Source of the DNA: Henckelia pumila
Taxonomy: Eukaryota > Streptophyta > Magnoliopsida > Lamiales > Gesneriaceae
DNA: 64,000 nucleotides
Assembly (NCBI RefSeq): GCF_033568475.1
Contig: NC_133123.1
Span: 158,983,753-159,047,752, forward strand
Direction of reading: 5' to 3'
Position numbers and translations under genes: made by a program. Shown piece after piece: positions 24,059-35,917 of this stretch. The notes under the pieces were generated by a model. That model was given only the letters and a program-made list of their open reading frames with translations, was not told the DNA's origin and ran no database searches. Every line of letters starts with the position of its first letter. Within the stretch, counting starts at the first letter, position 1.

Positions 24059-24280
24059 TGGAAGCTACGTTGGCAAGAACGGAAGCTCCGATGGAGATCG
24101 GAAGCTCCGGTATGCAATGGAAGCTCCGGTAGTATTATGTCATGCATGACGTGTGAGACATCGGAAGCTCCGGTTCAGAACGGAGGTTCCGATCGCCCCT
24201 ATTCGTTGGCAACCAATCAGATTTTGACATGTGGCGGATAAGCGAGAACGAAAGCTCCGATGGTGCATCGGAGGTTCTGT
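24059..24280. repeat. Array of CGGAAGCTCCGG-like 12-mers in the G1 LTR U3
   Basis: Eight copies of a near-palindromic 12-mer start at 24059, 24080, 24099, 24118, 24162, 24181, 24249 and 24269. Typical copies read CGGAAGCTCCGG or CGGAAGCTCCGA; degenerate ones read CGGAGGTTCCGA or CGAAAGCTCCGA. They sit just upstream of the LTR TATA box, the place of U3 enhancers. Confidence 0.75.
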
Positions 24281-24286
24281 TTGTGT

Positions 24287-24300
24287 CCTATAAATATAGG
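24287..24300 (+). promoter_or_regulatory. TATA box of the G1 LTR promoter
   Basis: CCTATAAATATAGG lies about 295 nt into the LTR, immediately downstream of the 12-mer array. It marks the likely U3/R boundary about 30 nt further on. Confidence 0.7.
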
Positions 24301-25288
24301 GCCGAGGATTCATATTTCTTCACCAATTCCGCGAGTTCTCTCTCTATTCTAGGCTTATTTTAGTAGTTCTAGCCCTCATAGGCTTGACCTGGGGGTCGGC
24401 AAGGCGTTCGGGAGACGCAACGGAGTTGTGCCATAGTTCTGGAGGCATCGACATCAAAGGGCTAACGACGGACGAAGGTATAACTTTTGCTTCCTAAAAA
24501 TATTTAGGAGTATGCAATAGCTTAGTTAAGTCTTTTAGAGCACTTTAATGATATTAGTATCATTTGGCAGTGTAGTGCGGATTATAGGCGTAGACCTAGA
24601 GCTGGTAGAGCTCGCCTAGTATTTTGAGGTACGAAAGTACTGTTCGAGATATCCTGACTGAGTATGCATGTATTATGTGACTGCATGATTTATATGCCAT
24701 GATTTTATGCTGCATATATTTGCATCTTGAGCTATCTCTTTTGAGATGTCTGTTAGTAGAGTTTTACCCTATCCTGTTAGTGGATGGACTTCCATCGATT
24801 TGGCTCCTGCTTATCCACTGGTATTTCGGTATGTGAGCCACCTCCTGAAGCGACGGCACAGCGTGCTACATACTAGGGCCCGGTCTGTCTTTGTTATCTG
24901 ATTCTTGACCTTCAGTCAGTAGACGGTTCACTTGCATGCATGTATACTCATACTCTCGTGCTGAGCGTTTTTATGCTCACATCTCGTACTCTGTGTTTTT
25001 GGACACCCTATTCCATGTGGCAGGTTTGCGATTGGATGAGGCGGGTGGATCCAAGAGGGGCTAGGCAGTGGTTGACCAGCTGGAGCTTTGCCTAGGGTTT
25101 ATTCTTTTGTATTGGGTTAATACAGCGTTCGATTTGGTTGTATAAACTATTTGGGTGTTTATAGATTTATTTCCTTGGGATTGTATAATGATTATTGTTT
25201 CTGCAGCTTATTTCTGTTTTACTTTTTGATTAAGTTAATTGCATGCCTAAGTTCTGTTTAGTAGGTGATCTCGGTAAGGGTCATTACA

Positions 25289-28200
25289 GTAAGTGATCCT
25301 GCCAGGATAACCCAAAATCCATCACTGATGCCCTCAACATATCCTCCAATGTCCGAATAGTCCTCTCAGACTGGTCGTCCGTCTCTGGGTGATAAGCCGT
25401 ACTCAAACTCAGAGTAGTACCCAAAGCTCTCTAAAAGCTACCTCAAAACTGTGAGGTGAATCTCGGATCTCTATCACTGACTATGCTCAAAGGAACGCCA
25501 TGTAATTGCACAATCTCTTGAATGTATAACCTCTTCATGCAATCAAAAGTGAACTCGCGGTTATACAGAATAAAGTGAGCGGACTTGGACAACCTATCCA
25601 CAACAACCCAAATCACATCACACTGCCTGGAAGTCATTGGCAAGTGGGTGAAAAAATCCATCGTCACATGCTCCCACTTCCATTCCGGAATCTCCAAGCT
25701 CTGCATCAGACCACTTTGTCGTCGATGCTCCTCCTTAACCTGATGACAAACAAGGCATTGAGAGAAAAATTGATAAACACTACGCTTCATATCTTTCCAC
25801 CAGAATCTCATATGTAGATCCTTATACATCTTGGCGCAGCCTGGGTGCACGGCGAATCAACTACGATGGGCCTAAGACAAAACTTCATTTCATAGGTCTA
25901 AATCATTAGGTAACACAACTCTACCAGACAAACACAACAATCCGTCTATCTTAAAGTGAAAACCATATGTGTTGTCTCCCTGAGAAAGTCTTGCTAACTT
26001 CTGCGTCTTCGGATTAGAAAACTGCATTTCTCAGATACGTGCAAACAGAGATGGCTCAGCTAACATTGAAAACACTTGGATCCCTTGTTGTCCTTTCTTA
26101 TGTCTAAAAATAAATTCTGAATAACAACACTCTTGAATCGAACTAGCTCTAGCACGAGTGTGGAGAGTACTAATACTCACCTTGCGGCTAAGTGCATCTG
26201 CCACTGGATTTGCAGTACCCGAATGTTACTTGATCCCACAATCATAATCCTTGAGAAAATCTATCCAACAACGATGTCGCATGTTCAACTCTGCCTGAGT
26301 GAATGAGTATTTCAAACTCTTGCGATCCGAAAAGATCTCTAATCGCTTGCCATACAGGTAATGACGCCAGATCTTCAGCGCAAACACTATCGCTACAAGC
26401 TCTATATCATGTGCTGGGTAGTTCCCTTCTTGGGTCTTCAACTGTCTAGAAGCATAGCCAATAACATGCTCATTCTTTGTCAAAACACAACCTAACCCTT
26501 GAAGAGATGTATCTGTATAAACCACATAACCTCCTGATCCATATGGTAACGTAAAAATAGGTGCAGTAGACAATCGGTTCCTCAACTCGTCGAAACTTTG
26601 TTCACACTCGCTTGACCAGACAAAAGAATCATATTTCCTTGTTATATGTCTCAATGGTCTAGATACCGAGAGAAATTCTTGATGAATCGATGGTAGTAGC
26701 CTGCTAAACCCAGAAATCTACGAATCTCCGAAGTTGTAGTTGGACGTGACCAATTCAGAATAACTTCAGTCTTACTTGGGTCAACTGATACACCTTCCCG
26801 AGAGATGACATGACCAAGAAACACTACTCGTTCAATCCAAAATTCACACTTGCTAAACTTGACATATAACTGTTTCTCACGGAGAATCTGCAGTACAAGC
26901 CACAAGTGTTGCGCATGTTCATCAACACTACGCAAATGAATCAAAATGTTGTCAATAAATACAATGACAAGATTGCCCAGATAATCGTGAAACACTTGTT
27001 TCATCAAATCCATGAACACTGCAGGTGCATTAGTCAAACCAAAAGGCATTATTAAAAACTCGTAATGACCATACCTGGTACGAAATGTTGTCTTTGAAAT
27101 GTCTGCATCACGAACACGCAATTGATGATAACTTGGCCTCATATCAATTTTGGAATACACAGAAGTCCCTTGAAGTTGGTAAAACAAATCATCAATCGGC
27201 GACAAAGGGTACTTGTTAACCATCGCTCGGTTCAACTGCATGTAGTCAATACAGAGGTGCATAGAACCATCATTTTTCTTGACGAAAAGAACTAGCGCTC
27301 CCAAAGATGAAATGTTCGGTCGGATATATCCCTTATCTAACCAATCCTGCAACTGCTGCTGCAACTCTCTTATCTCTGCCGGTGCTAGACGATAAGACGC
27401 GCGAGAAATATGTGTCGTCCCTGACACCAGTTCAATCCCGAACTGGAATTCTCTAACTGGAGGAAACCCTGGAATCTCATCTGGGAAAACATCTGGGTAC
27501 TCACAAACTAATGGTATCTCCTCTACGGACTTGCTACCTAGGGATGTGTCAATCGCATGGATAAGGTATCCTTCCCTATCGCCTCTAATGTCTGACAAGC
27601 CCTCGGAACTAAAACCAGAGGCATAAAGGGTCGCGCTCCCTCACCATAGAAATACCAACTAAATGCTTAGACAAAGCATAATGACTAGTCGGGGTAAACA
27701 CTGACAAGACGACGTCTAGGGTTACGTACGACAATCTATAACGCTTAGCAAATCATGCTAAAACAAACAAATACGATGAACCAATATCTATGAGAACAAA
27801 AGCAGGAATTCCGCACAAATTAAGTGCACCTGCAATGACTTCCTCATTCTATTTCTGAACCTGATCTTTTCTTAGGGAAAATACTTGGTCTGGAACATGT
27901 GGCCTCTTGTTGGTGCTCCCAACCGATTGTCCTGTTGTCCTCTGCGGAACTGATGCTTGTGAACCAGATCCAGATGATGATCCTCCAACGTTCTGCGGGG
28001 AATCCCTCTTCAAATGACCCATCTGGCCACATCAAAAACAAGCACACTGGATACACGACATATGTCTGTAGGATGGTGTCCTTCACACTTCTCAAACTAT
28101 CCTTTCTTCTTCCCAAAATGGAACACACCCCTTTCAAATCCCAAACCTGGTCCGGATCCTGAAGAAGTAGACGTTCCAGATTTCTTAAAAGACTGGGCTC

Positions 28201-28793
28201 TTGGCCCCCAAGAGTTACCTGACCGAAAAGAATGAGAAGAGAAGTTCATGTTCCTCTTGATCTTGTTCTCCACTTGGCGGCAACGGTTCACCAACACTTC
28301 ATACGACGTCGGATCATCGTTAATAGCTACTTGTGAATAAATTTTTGGGTTCAAGCCTTGTAGGAAAAGATCATACTTGGCTTTTGAGTTGTTGGCAACA
28401 TACGAGCAATAAGGTAAAAGCTCAAGAACTTCAGTTGCTACTCGTCAATAGACATGTTGCCTTGTTTCAGATTCATCATCTTATTCGTCTTTGCTTGGCG
28501 GAGTGTTGAAGGAAAGTACAACTTTCGGAACGTGGCACGGAATTCTTCCCAAGTATCTGAGCCTCGCTTGGCTATGATAGGTGTGGAAGTAGATCTCCAT
28601 CACTTACGAACACTCCCATGAATAAGGAATTTAACGCATGCATTTTCTGCTCATCAGTGCAATGATACACTTTGAAGAAGGTTTCTATTTCCTTCAGCCA
28701 GTTCTCAGAAACCTCCGGATTCTCGCCTCCTTCCAATGGCTTCAGAGCCATCTGCACAAGCCTGCGTAAATCAAAATTGTGTCTGTCATCCCT
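25289..28793 (-). pseudogene. Broken gypsy gag-pol of element G2
   Basis: From right to left on the minus strand: gag body (28572-28793, then 28097-28354 with an S/G-rich basic stretch), a degenerate zinc-knuckle region (about 27960-28100), protease remnant (about 27640-27830, active-site triplet changed to DIG), RT (26651-27598), RNase H (26226-26654, YVVYTDTSLQGLG) and integrase (25289-25850; CLVCHQVK zinc finger, [18 protein letters not shown]). The RT catalytic box reads FIDN, so the second catalytic Asp is lost. Frameshifts separate most segments, and integrase has stops where Trp is expected (for example after FTSQF). It is clearly dead. Confidence 0.85.
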
Positions 28794-28798
28794 GGGGC

Positions 28799-30653
28799 TG
28801 TTGAAAACGCGGCTTTCAGATCAAACAAGATTGATACCCGGTGCAGCGGAAGTTTAAAATTTTTATTATATGGAACGATTCCATATTGGGTATCAAATCT
28901 TTACGATTAAATTGTGTGTGTAAAAATTTAAATAACTATTATAAAATTTTTACCTTTAATCTCGAATCGAGATTCTGGACACCAACAGATTTCTCTGCTC
29001 TTGTTGTATCTCCCTGGAACCGATGGACGAACAGTTCTTCAATCAGGTCCACGAATAGAGATTTAATCCCTCTGATAGATTGCACTAGAAAATCTATCAG
29101 AAGTTTTCTACGAAGAGAGTTAACGAATTTGATCCGTTAAAACCAGACTGTAATTCAAAATCACAGGCTGGAATTTTTCTCGAGTAGAGAGAGGGAGAGG
29201 GGGCGGCCACTTTAAGAAAAATAGCTTAGGGTTTTCGAAAATTTTGTGCCTGTTGTGTCTAATTTCTGTACTGCAATAACTTATTTATAATGCAGGCCAC
29301 TAACAGCTTAGGGCCCATTAGTCATAAGTTCAAGCCCGACAAGCAAAGCCCGCATGTTCAGAAATTAATATAAAATTCATCGTGACTCCGATTGATAAAC
29401 CGATTTCACCAATGTGCACAGAAACCATTTCTGCACCTTTTAAAGTCAAGATAAATTTTTCTGAATCCGAATTCAGTGATTTCCAAAAATGGCCATCCCT
29501 ATGTCATTTTAGGAAATCTTACTCCTCTACTCTTAAATAAGAAGTCCAACTTATTCGTTCATTAAATTTAACTCTTTAAATTTAACTATCTCAACGGGGA
29601 TTAAAAATCCATTACACTGTGTGACCCTCAATGGTTCAGGGATACAGCTAGCCGTGGGCTCACAACTCCTTGTGACTCGGAACAACAATTTCCGACTTGC
29701 CCATCGAATCATGGTATGAGCGCCTAGCAACATCGCCCCATGATTCCCTAGGTATCACTGATAGCGCCTACAAGAACCAGTAGATTTTGGTTAGCGTAAA
29801 GTACGGTCCCTTCATCCATATATCCCGATCGAATCAACAACCATTGGTATATCGAGAGTCGCTCGAGATTCGATACCTATGCAATGCATCTTGAAGATCA
29901 AATAGTGACATCGCATGCGCTACTAAGAAACCATTTCTTAAATCACATCATGTACTCTGGCCAGAGATTCGTCACACTAATATCTCCTCAGATCGCATAG
30001 GATATCCACACTCGCAAGTATATGGTGAATCCTTGACAACAAAGCATCGACTCCTATATGTGTTGTAACTGTACCCAATCCCGACACCTGATGACCCCAA
30101 TAGAGTCGGTAAACGAGTCAAAGCACAGTACTAGCATATAGAGTCTCAATGATGTTTCAAGTAATAAGGACTAATGGTGTACAACCAAAACCGCGGACTT
30201 TATCCACTCGATAAGTGATAACCACTTGGAAAGTCCGGATAGGGTAGTTCGATCATTCATCATATGAATATCCATTTGCATGCTTCGAACATCTCTATGT
30301 TCCTTACCAATGAAACGTGGTACTCCGCATCGCAAATGCTAGTCTCAAACTCGAGCGATCCTTATCCTTATTATCGGACGGCTCAATCGACTAGGAACAG
30401 TTTAGAATATACAGTGACTATAAGATGTGTTTCATGATAGACATCTCCATGTTCTACCACATCTTACATACACTATAGTATATTCAAGGTCTTTATCAAA
30501 ACAACAATAGTATATCACAATATAACAATATGAAGAAAGATAAAGTCATTGCCATTAATAAAAGTGTAAATTATATTAAACAAAAGATTGTTTATACAAA
30601 GAGTCATCAAATCCCTTAGCCACAAGTTGGCTCACTGGGCACCCACTCTTTCA
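28799..30653 (-). repeat. 3' LTR of copia element C1
   Basis: On the minus strand it begins TGAAAGAGTGGGTGCC. Its far end corresponds to the CCAACA terminus of the other copy but has lost one base near 28804. The pair is otherwise nearly identical; differences include g/c near 28915, c/t near 29518 and a/c near 29551. Short ORFs seen in both LTR copies are shadows. Confidence 0.95.
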
Positions 30654-30668
30654 ATCTCCCACTTGCCC
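30654..30668 (-). other. Polypurine tract of copia C1
   Basis: On the minus strand, GGGCAAGTGGGAGAT lies between the pol stop codon (30668-30670) and the LTR start TGAAAGAG. Composition and position are those of a copia plus-strand primer. Confidence 0.8.
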
Positions 30669-33600
30669 TATAGCCAACTAGTCATACTACGTAGACCCAT
30701 TGCTTCGCGATGTTTGTCAAATAATGGTCCTGGCAAGGGCTTAGTAAGTGGATCAGCGATATTGTCTGCAGAGGCCACTCTTTCGACAGTGATGTCTCCT
30801 CTTTCCACAATCTCCCGGATGATGTGGTATTTCCTCAGTACGTGTTTGGATCTTTGATGAGACCTTGGTTCCTTTGCGTGAGCAACGGCACCCGTGTTGT
30901 CACAGTACACCGGGACTGGACCAACAACTTCAGGAATGACGCCCAACTCTTGGACGAAATTCCTCATCCAAACGGCCTCTTTAGCAGCAGCTGATGCTGC
31001 AATGTATTCAGCCTCAGTGGTGGAATCCGCTGTGGTGTCCTGCTTGGAACTCTTCCAAGAGACAGCACCGCCATTGAGCATGAACACAAATCCAGAGGTT
31101 GACTTCGAGTCATCCACGTCACTTTGGAAGCTAGAGTCAGTATAGCCTTCCAATTTTAGTTCTCTTCCTCCATATACCATGAACATATTCTTAGTCCTTC
31201 GTAAGTACTTAAGAATGTCCTTCACGGCTTTCCAATGCATTTGACCGGGATTAGCTTGATATCTGCTCGTGACACTCAGAGCAAATGCTACATCCGGTCT
31301 GGTAGATATCATCCCATACATGATACTACCTATGGCTGACGCATATGGTACATGTGTCATTTTCTCTATCTCTTCATCAGTCTTGGGACACATAGACTTG
31401 GATAGAGAAACTCCATGACACATGGGTAGATGTCCTCTCTTGGACCCATCCATTGAAAACCGTTTCAATATGGTGTCGATGTAGGTTGATTGAGTGAGTC
31501 CTATCATTCTCTTAGATCTATCTCTATAGATCTGTATCCCAAGAATATAGGATGCCTCACCCAAATCCTTCATCGAGAATCTACCTGATAACCATATCTT
31601 TGTTGACTGCAACATCCCTACATCATTCCCAATGAGTAGGATGTCATCAACATAAAGTACTAAAAATGTCACAGCATCCTTAACTACTTTCTTGTACACG
31701 CATGGTTCCTCCGGATTCTTGATGAAACCAAAATCTTTTATTGTTTCATCAAATTTTTGGTTCCAACTTCTTGATGCTTGTTTTAGACCATAAATTGATC
31801 TCTGAAGCTTGCATACCTTATGCTCGCTTCCCATGGATGTGAACCCCTCAGGCTGCTTCATATAGATTTCTTCCTTAATGTCTCCATTAAGAAAAGCAGT
31901 CTTCACATCCATTTGCCATATCTCATAGTCATACCATGCAGCTATGGCAATAAGGATTCTTATGGACTTGAACATTGCAACTGGTGAAAAGGTTTCATCA
32001 TAGTCAACTCCTTGTCTTTGAGTATAACCTTTCGCCACCAATCGCGCCTTGTAGGTCAATACCTTACCATCAGGCCCAAGCTTTCTCTTGTAGATCCATT
32101 TACACCCTATTGGAACAATTCCATCGGGAGGATCTACTAAAGACCAAACTTGGTTTGTATGCATCGAATCTATTTCCGACTGCATAGCTTCAAGCCATAA
32201 ATTTGAATCCGCATCAGAAATTGCTTCCTTGAAGTTTCTTGGATCACATCCAACATCGGGTTCACCTTGATCCCCTTCAAGAAGAAGACCATATCGAATA
32301 GGAGGTCTAGAAGTCCTTTCGGATCTTCTAGGTATAGGCGTGTCCAGCAATGGTTCCTGAGGTGTAGGATCGTTATTTTGTATTTCGGGTTCTTCTCGAA
32401 TTTCTTCGAGTTCCATCATCTCGCCTTTCTTATCCAATAAGAACTCCTTCTCCAAGAAGGTGGCATTCCTTGAAACAAACACCTTTGTTTCAGCAGGATA
32501 ATAGAAATAATATCCGATTGAATTCTTCGGATATCCTACAAAATAACATAAGCTGGATCGACTATCCAACTTATCTCCCACTGTCCGCTTCACGTAAGCA
32601 GGACATCCCCAAATCCTCAAGTACGAATACTTAGGAGCTTTGCCATTCCATAACTCGTATGGTGTTTTGTCCACTGCTTTAGTGTGGACGTTGTTCAACA
32701 ACAATACCGCCGTTTCAAGCGCATAGCCCCAAAACGAAGGTGGAAGCTCAGTGAAGCTCATCATGGATCGAACCATGTCCAACAAAGTTCGATTACGACG
32801 CTCCGATACACCATTAAGCTGTGGTGTCATAGGAGGAGTCCACTGAGAGAGAATCCCATTCTCTTTTAGATATTCCAAAAACTCGGTACTCAAGTATTCT
32901 CCACCTCGATCCGATCGAAGTGCTTTAATATTTTTACCTAGCTTGTTTTCTACTTCAGCCTTGAATTCATTGAACTTTTCAAATGCTTCAGACTTATATT
33001 TCATTAAATATAAATACCCATACCTTGAATAATCATCAGTAAAGGTAATGAATTAGGTGTGGCCATATTGAGTCCCAACTCTAAATGGACCACAAACATC
33101 TGTATGGATCAAATCCAACAGATTTTGACTACGCTCAGGTTTCCCCTTAAAAGGAGATTTAGTCATTTTTCCTTTTAGGCAGGATTCACAAGTAGGTAGA
33201 GAGTTCATATCAGACATATCAAACATGCCCTCTCCCACTAGCTTGTTCATCCTCCTTGAGGAAATATGACCTAGTCTAGCGTGCCAATGGTTTGCCGGGT
33301 TTTGGCTATCGATTTTCCTTTTGTTTGTTGTTGCCGGTTTATCAACATAATTTATTGGAACGTCTTTTAATTTTAAGTTATATAGATCGTTTTCAAGTTG
33401 TCCATTTCCAATCAAACATTCATTCTTGTAAATATTGCAAATCCCATTTACAAAATTGCAAGAATAACCATCTCTATCAAGCATAGAAACAGAAATAATG
33501 TTTTTAATCAAATCTGGCACAAATAAAACATCTCTCAAAATAACTTAAAATCGTTCTGCAAAACTAAATAAATGTCTCCTATAGCTTGGGCTTCAACTCT

Positions 33601-33867
33601 AGAACCATTTTCGAGTCTTAGCTGGGTCTCACCCTTCTTAAGCTTATTACTTCTTGTCATCATTTGCAACTCATTGCAAATGTGAGATCTACATCTGGTA
33701 TCCAATACCCAAGAAGTAGTATTAAGAAAAACATTTATTTCAATGTAAAACATACCCTTTGCAGTTCGCAACTGCTCGAGGTATTCCTTGCAGTTACGTT
33801 TCCAATGACCGGGTTTCTTGCAGTGATGGCAAACTTGTTTAGACTTGTCCAATTTTGCATGTAACAT
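30668..33867 (-). pseudogene. Copia pol of C1: zinc knuckle, protease, integrase, RT, RNase H; three defects
   Basis: Order on the minus strand: zinc knuckle CHHCKKPGHWKRNC, protease, GAG-pre-integrase with the integrase zinc finger (HARLGH...CESC), integrase core (IHTDVCGPF, RSDRGGEY, NGVSERRN), RT (catalytic box YVDDILLIG) and RNase H (DSTTEAEYIA...CDNTGA), stopping TSWL at 30668. The segment 30668-33004 is one open frame of 778 residues. Defects: the protease active-site triplet reads DTR with a second Gly-to-Arg change just after; a one-base frameshift lies near 33536; and a TAA stops the integrase at 33053-33055 where Tyr is expected. The copy cannot make its own enzymes, though RT and RNase H residues are sound. 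Confidence 0.92.
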
Positions 33868-34350
33868 TTGGCCTTGAGATCATGGTCCAACCATTTCTCT
33901 AGTTCGGCCAACCTTTCGGCAGTTACATCAGCCGGGGCTGTTTTTCGAAGAAGCCTTTTCTAACACTTAGAAAATCTTTTCCGAACTTAGGACAATCTTA
34001 ACTTATGGAATCATTCTGTATTGTTTGCGCCAATAAGTTTGTTTTGTTGGAGAATAGAAACATGTGGATTACTGAGATGAAACAGACAAATATCATCGAT
34101 TGTTTAAGTAATTTACTAAGACATAAAATAGGCGAAATTTATTTTATGAATCTCACTCCCACTATTTTAACGATTTCACTACCCTCTAGTGAAAACGGGA
34201 AACTGTTTTCCTTAGTGAGAACATGGAGTCCAATTGACAAACTATGGTCCCGAATAATATCAGCCAACCATAATTTTCAAAAGGTAGAGCCCAATTGCTT
34301 CCAAAGAAACCTCCACGTTTTTACCTCATGTCCAATAAGGGCCCAATAAT
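33868..34350. other. Decayed gag region of copia C1
   Basis: Only a short stretch (about 33868-33950, minus strand, with an ELEKWLDHDLKAK-like frame) looks gag-like. The rest has no long ORF and no recognisable motif, so most of gag is missing or too altered to see. Confidence 0.5.
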
Positions 34351-34560
34351 ATGACGCCGATTATTGTGACATGTCAAGATGACCCATCAATATTAAGTTG
34401 TGATGGACGGTCGCCATGTGGATCCCCAATAATATGAGCCGATCCCATGGGAGTTCCACCCAACTTACAACATGTGTCGATCCAATGTACAGCTTTCCGA
34501 CGAACGGGCCCCCCAATAATATGAGCCGGACCGTATCCGCGGGTAGCATCTCATACATTG
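34340..34560. repeat. Three-fold CCCAATAATATGAG repeat in C1
   Basis: The phrase CCCAATAATATGA occurs three times, near 34344, 34425 and 34512. In the last two it is followed by GCCG and then the related phrases 'atcccatggg' and 'gaccgtatccg'. Spacing is about 80-90 nt. Function unknown; it may be a tandem triplication in non-coding DNA of the element. Confidence 0.6.
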
Positions 34561-35580
34561 ATCGTTGATGGAAGGTAGGAACATTTAAACAAATTTAAAT
34601 TTCCTTTATTTATCTTGATATCAATTTTAAATCATATTTAAAATGAGGGATTTTAATTATAAAAATTTGTCTCATCATTTTTAAAATTTTTGTATGCTTG
34701 CCGGATTCACACAATTATGTCTAAAACATGCATACAACTATAATATCACATATTATATAGGATGATCGATTCCATTTCTAATCGACCCGTGGTTTCCAAT
34801 CACGAGTCTTAGTCCAATCCTAGGTAATATGCAGTATGCAATGCAATCCTATTACATTTGCTTCCAATTTACATTTCTTCTGTCTTTATTGTCTGCTGGG
34901 CCCACCTCCATCTTCAAATCTTGATCTCCCACTAAATCTAATGTATTTACAATAAATAACAATGACAAGTAGGGGATACATTTTTAAGGGGTGGGAACGG
35001 GCCATAAACCAAGCCCACTTTTATTACATATGACATTCATATTGGGCCATAAACCAGGCCCATTAATAAAACCAACAACAATAAAACAAATGTAAATTCC
35101 TAACATACACCTACAAAATTGGTCATGGCAATCGATCATCCTTATCCAATAACATTTAATTCAAAATTAATTTATTGGATAACATGCAATGGCAATTTAA
35201 ATTTAAAAAGATAAAATCATATCTCATACATAAAATCTTATTTTACATATAAAATCATATTTTATCCTTTTATCAAATAAAATCATATTTTATCTATAAA
35301 ATCCAATTTTATACATAAAATCATATTTTACTCAATATATTCATAAGATCATATCTTATCATCAATTGTACCAAAAATTAATTAATTTCAAAATTCAATT
35401 AAAGGATAAAATATTAAAATTTTCCAAAAATTCAAATTTATCCAAAAATCAATTTTAAAATTTTCGGACTCGAACAATTCGATCCGACGCCTCGTGGACC
35501 AATCAAAACAATTTTCGATCGGACCAAAAATAGAATTTTAACATATTAAAATTTAATTTAAAAAATTAAAAATAATTTTT

Positions 35581-35800
35581 CCCGCGGGCCGCCCGGAACG
35601 TTCCCGGGCCGGGCAGCCCGGCTGCCCCTAGGGCAGCGAAGATCGCCCTGGGCAGCGATCACATCGCTGCCCATGGGCAGCGCCGTGCGCCGCCCTGTGC
35701 AGCGCCCAGCGCTGCGCAGGGCAGCGCCGTGCGCTGCCCGGGGCAGCGACCATCGCTGCCCTTCCCGGGCAGCGATCCAATCGCTGCCCGGGTTTTTGCC
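35581..35800 (-). repeat. GC-rich hairpin cluster in the copia C1 leader
   Basis: About 220 nt of very GC-rich DNA stands in an AT-rich surround, with at least ten GGCAGCG/CGCTGCC motifs. Three perfect hairpins with 3-nt loops are visible: 35650-35672 (10-bp arms), 35741-35761 (9-bp arms) and 35764-35792 (13-bp arms). On the element's RNA this lies about 100 nt after the primer site, in the 5' leader ahead of gag. Confidence 0.85.
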
Positions 35801-35900
35801 CGAAAAATATTTTTATTTTAAAATATTTATTTTGTTTCAAAAACCGAGGCCTAAAAATTTTTTTGTACAATCGATTAATTTAATCGCTTGATCTGAGCAA

Positions 35901-35916
35901 CCTGGCTCTGATACCA
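35901..35916 (-). other. Primer-binding site of copia C1 (initiator tRNA-Met)
   Basis: The minus strand reads TGGTATCAGAGCCAGG, complementary to the 3' end of plant initiator tRNA-Met, starting next to the LTR end. Confidence 0.9.
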
Positions 35917-35917
35917 C

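Larger units (their letters stand above)
20856..25288 (+). mobile_element. Ty3/gypsy retrotransposon, 5'-truncated (element G1)
   Basis: Plus-strand element beginning inside the region just before reverse transcriptase and running through RNase H, integrase and a chromodomain-like C-terminus to a polypurine tract and a 3' LTR (23993-25288). The 5' LTR, gag and protease are missing; AT-rich unrelated DNA starts directly upstream of 20856. The LTR starts TGTAGTAGCCCG, the same twelve bases as the LTR of the minus-strand element G2 (at 39313 downward), so the two are related families. Its right edge abuts the integrase region of G2, which suggests G1 inserted there and later lost its left half. 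Confidence 0.85.
23993..25288 (+). repeat. 3' LTR of gypsy element G1
   Basis: Runs from TGTAGTAGCCCG to GGGTCATTACA (1296 nt) with TGTA...TACA ends. It contains a palindromic 12-mer array (24059-24280), a TATA box (24287-24300), and downstream R/U5 sequence. The base after the end is the start of G2 integrase-related sequence. Confidence 0.85.

Noticed and set aside
35628-35891. ORFs of 72 and 80 residues rich in Arg/Ala/Pro
   Set aside because: Both strands of the GC-rich hairpin block are open by composition; there is no sign of a gene.
35901-35916. tRNA-like sequence
   Set aside because: It matches only the 3' end complement of initiator tRNA-Met and sits beside an LTR, so it is a primer site, not a tRNA gene. 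No tRNA or rRNA gene was found in the window.
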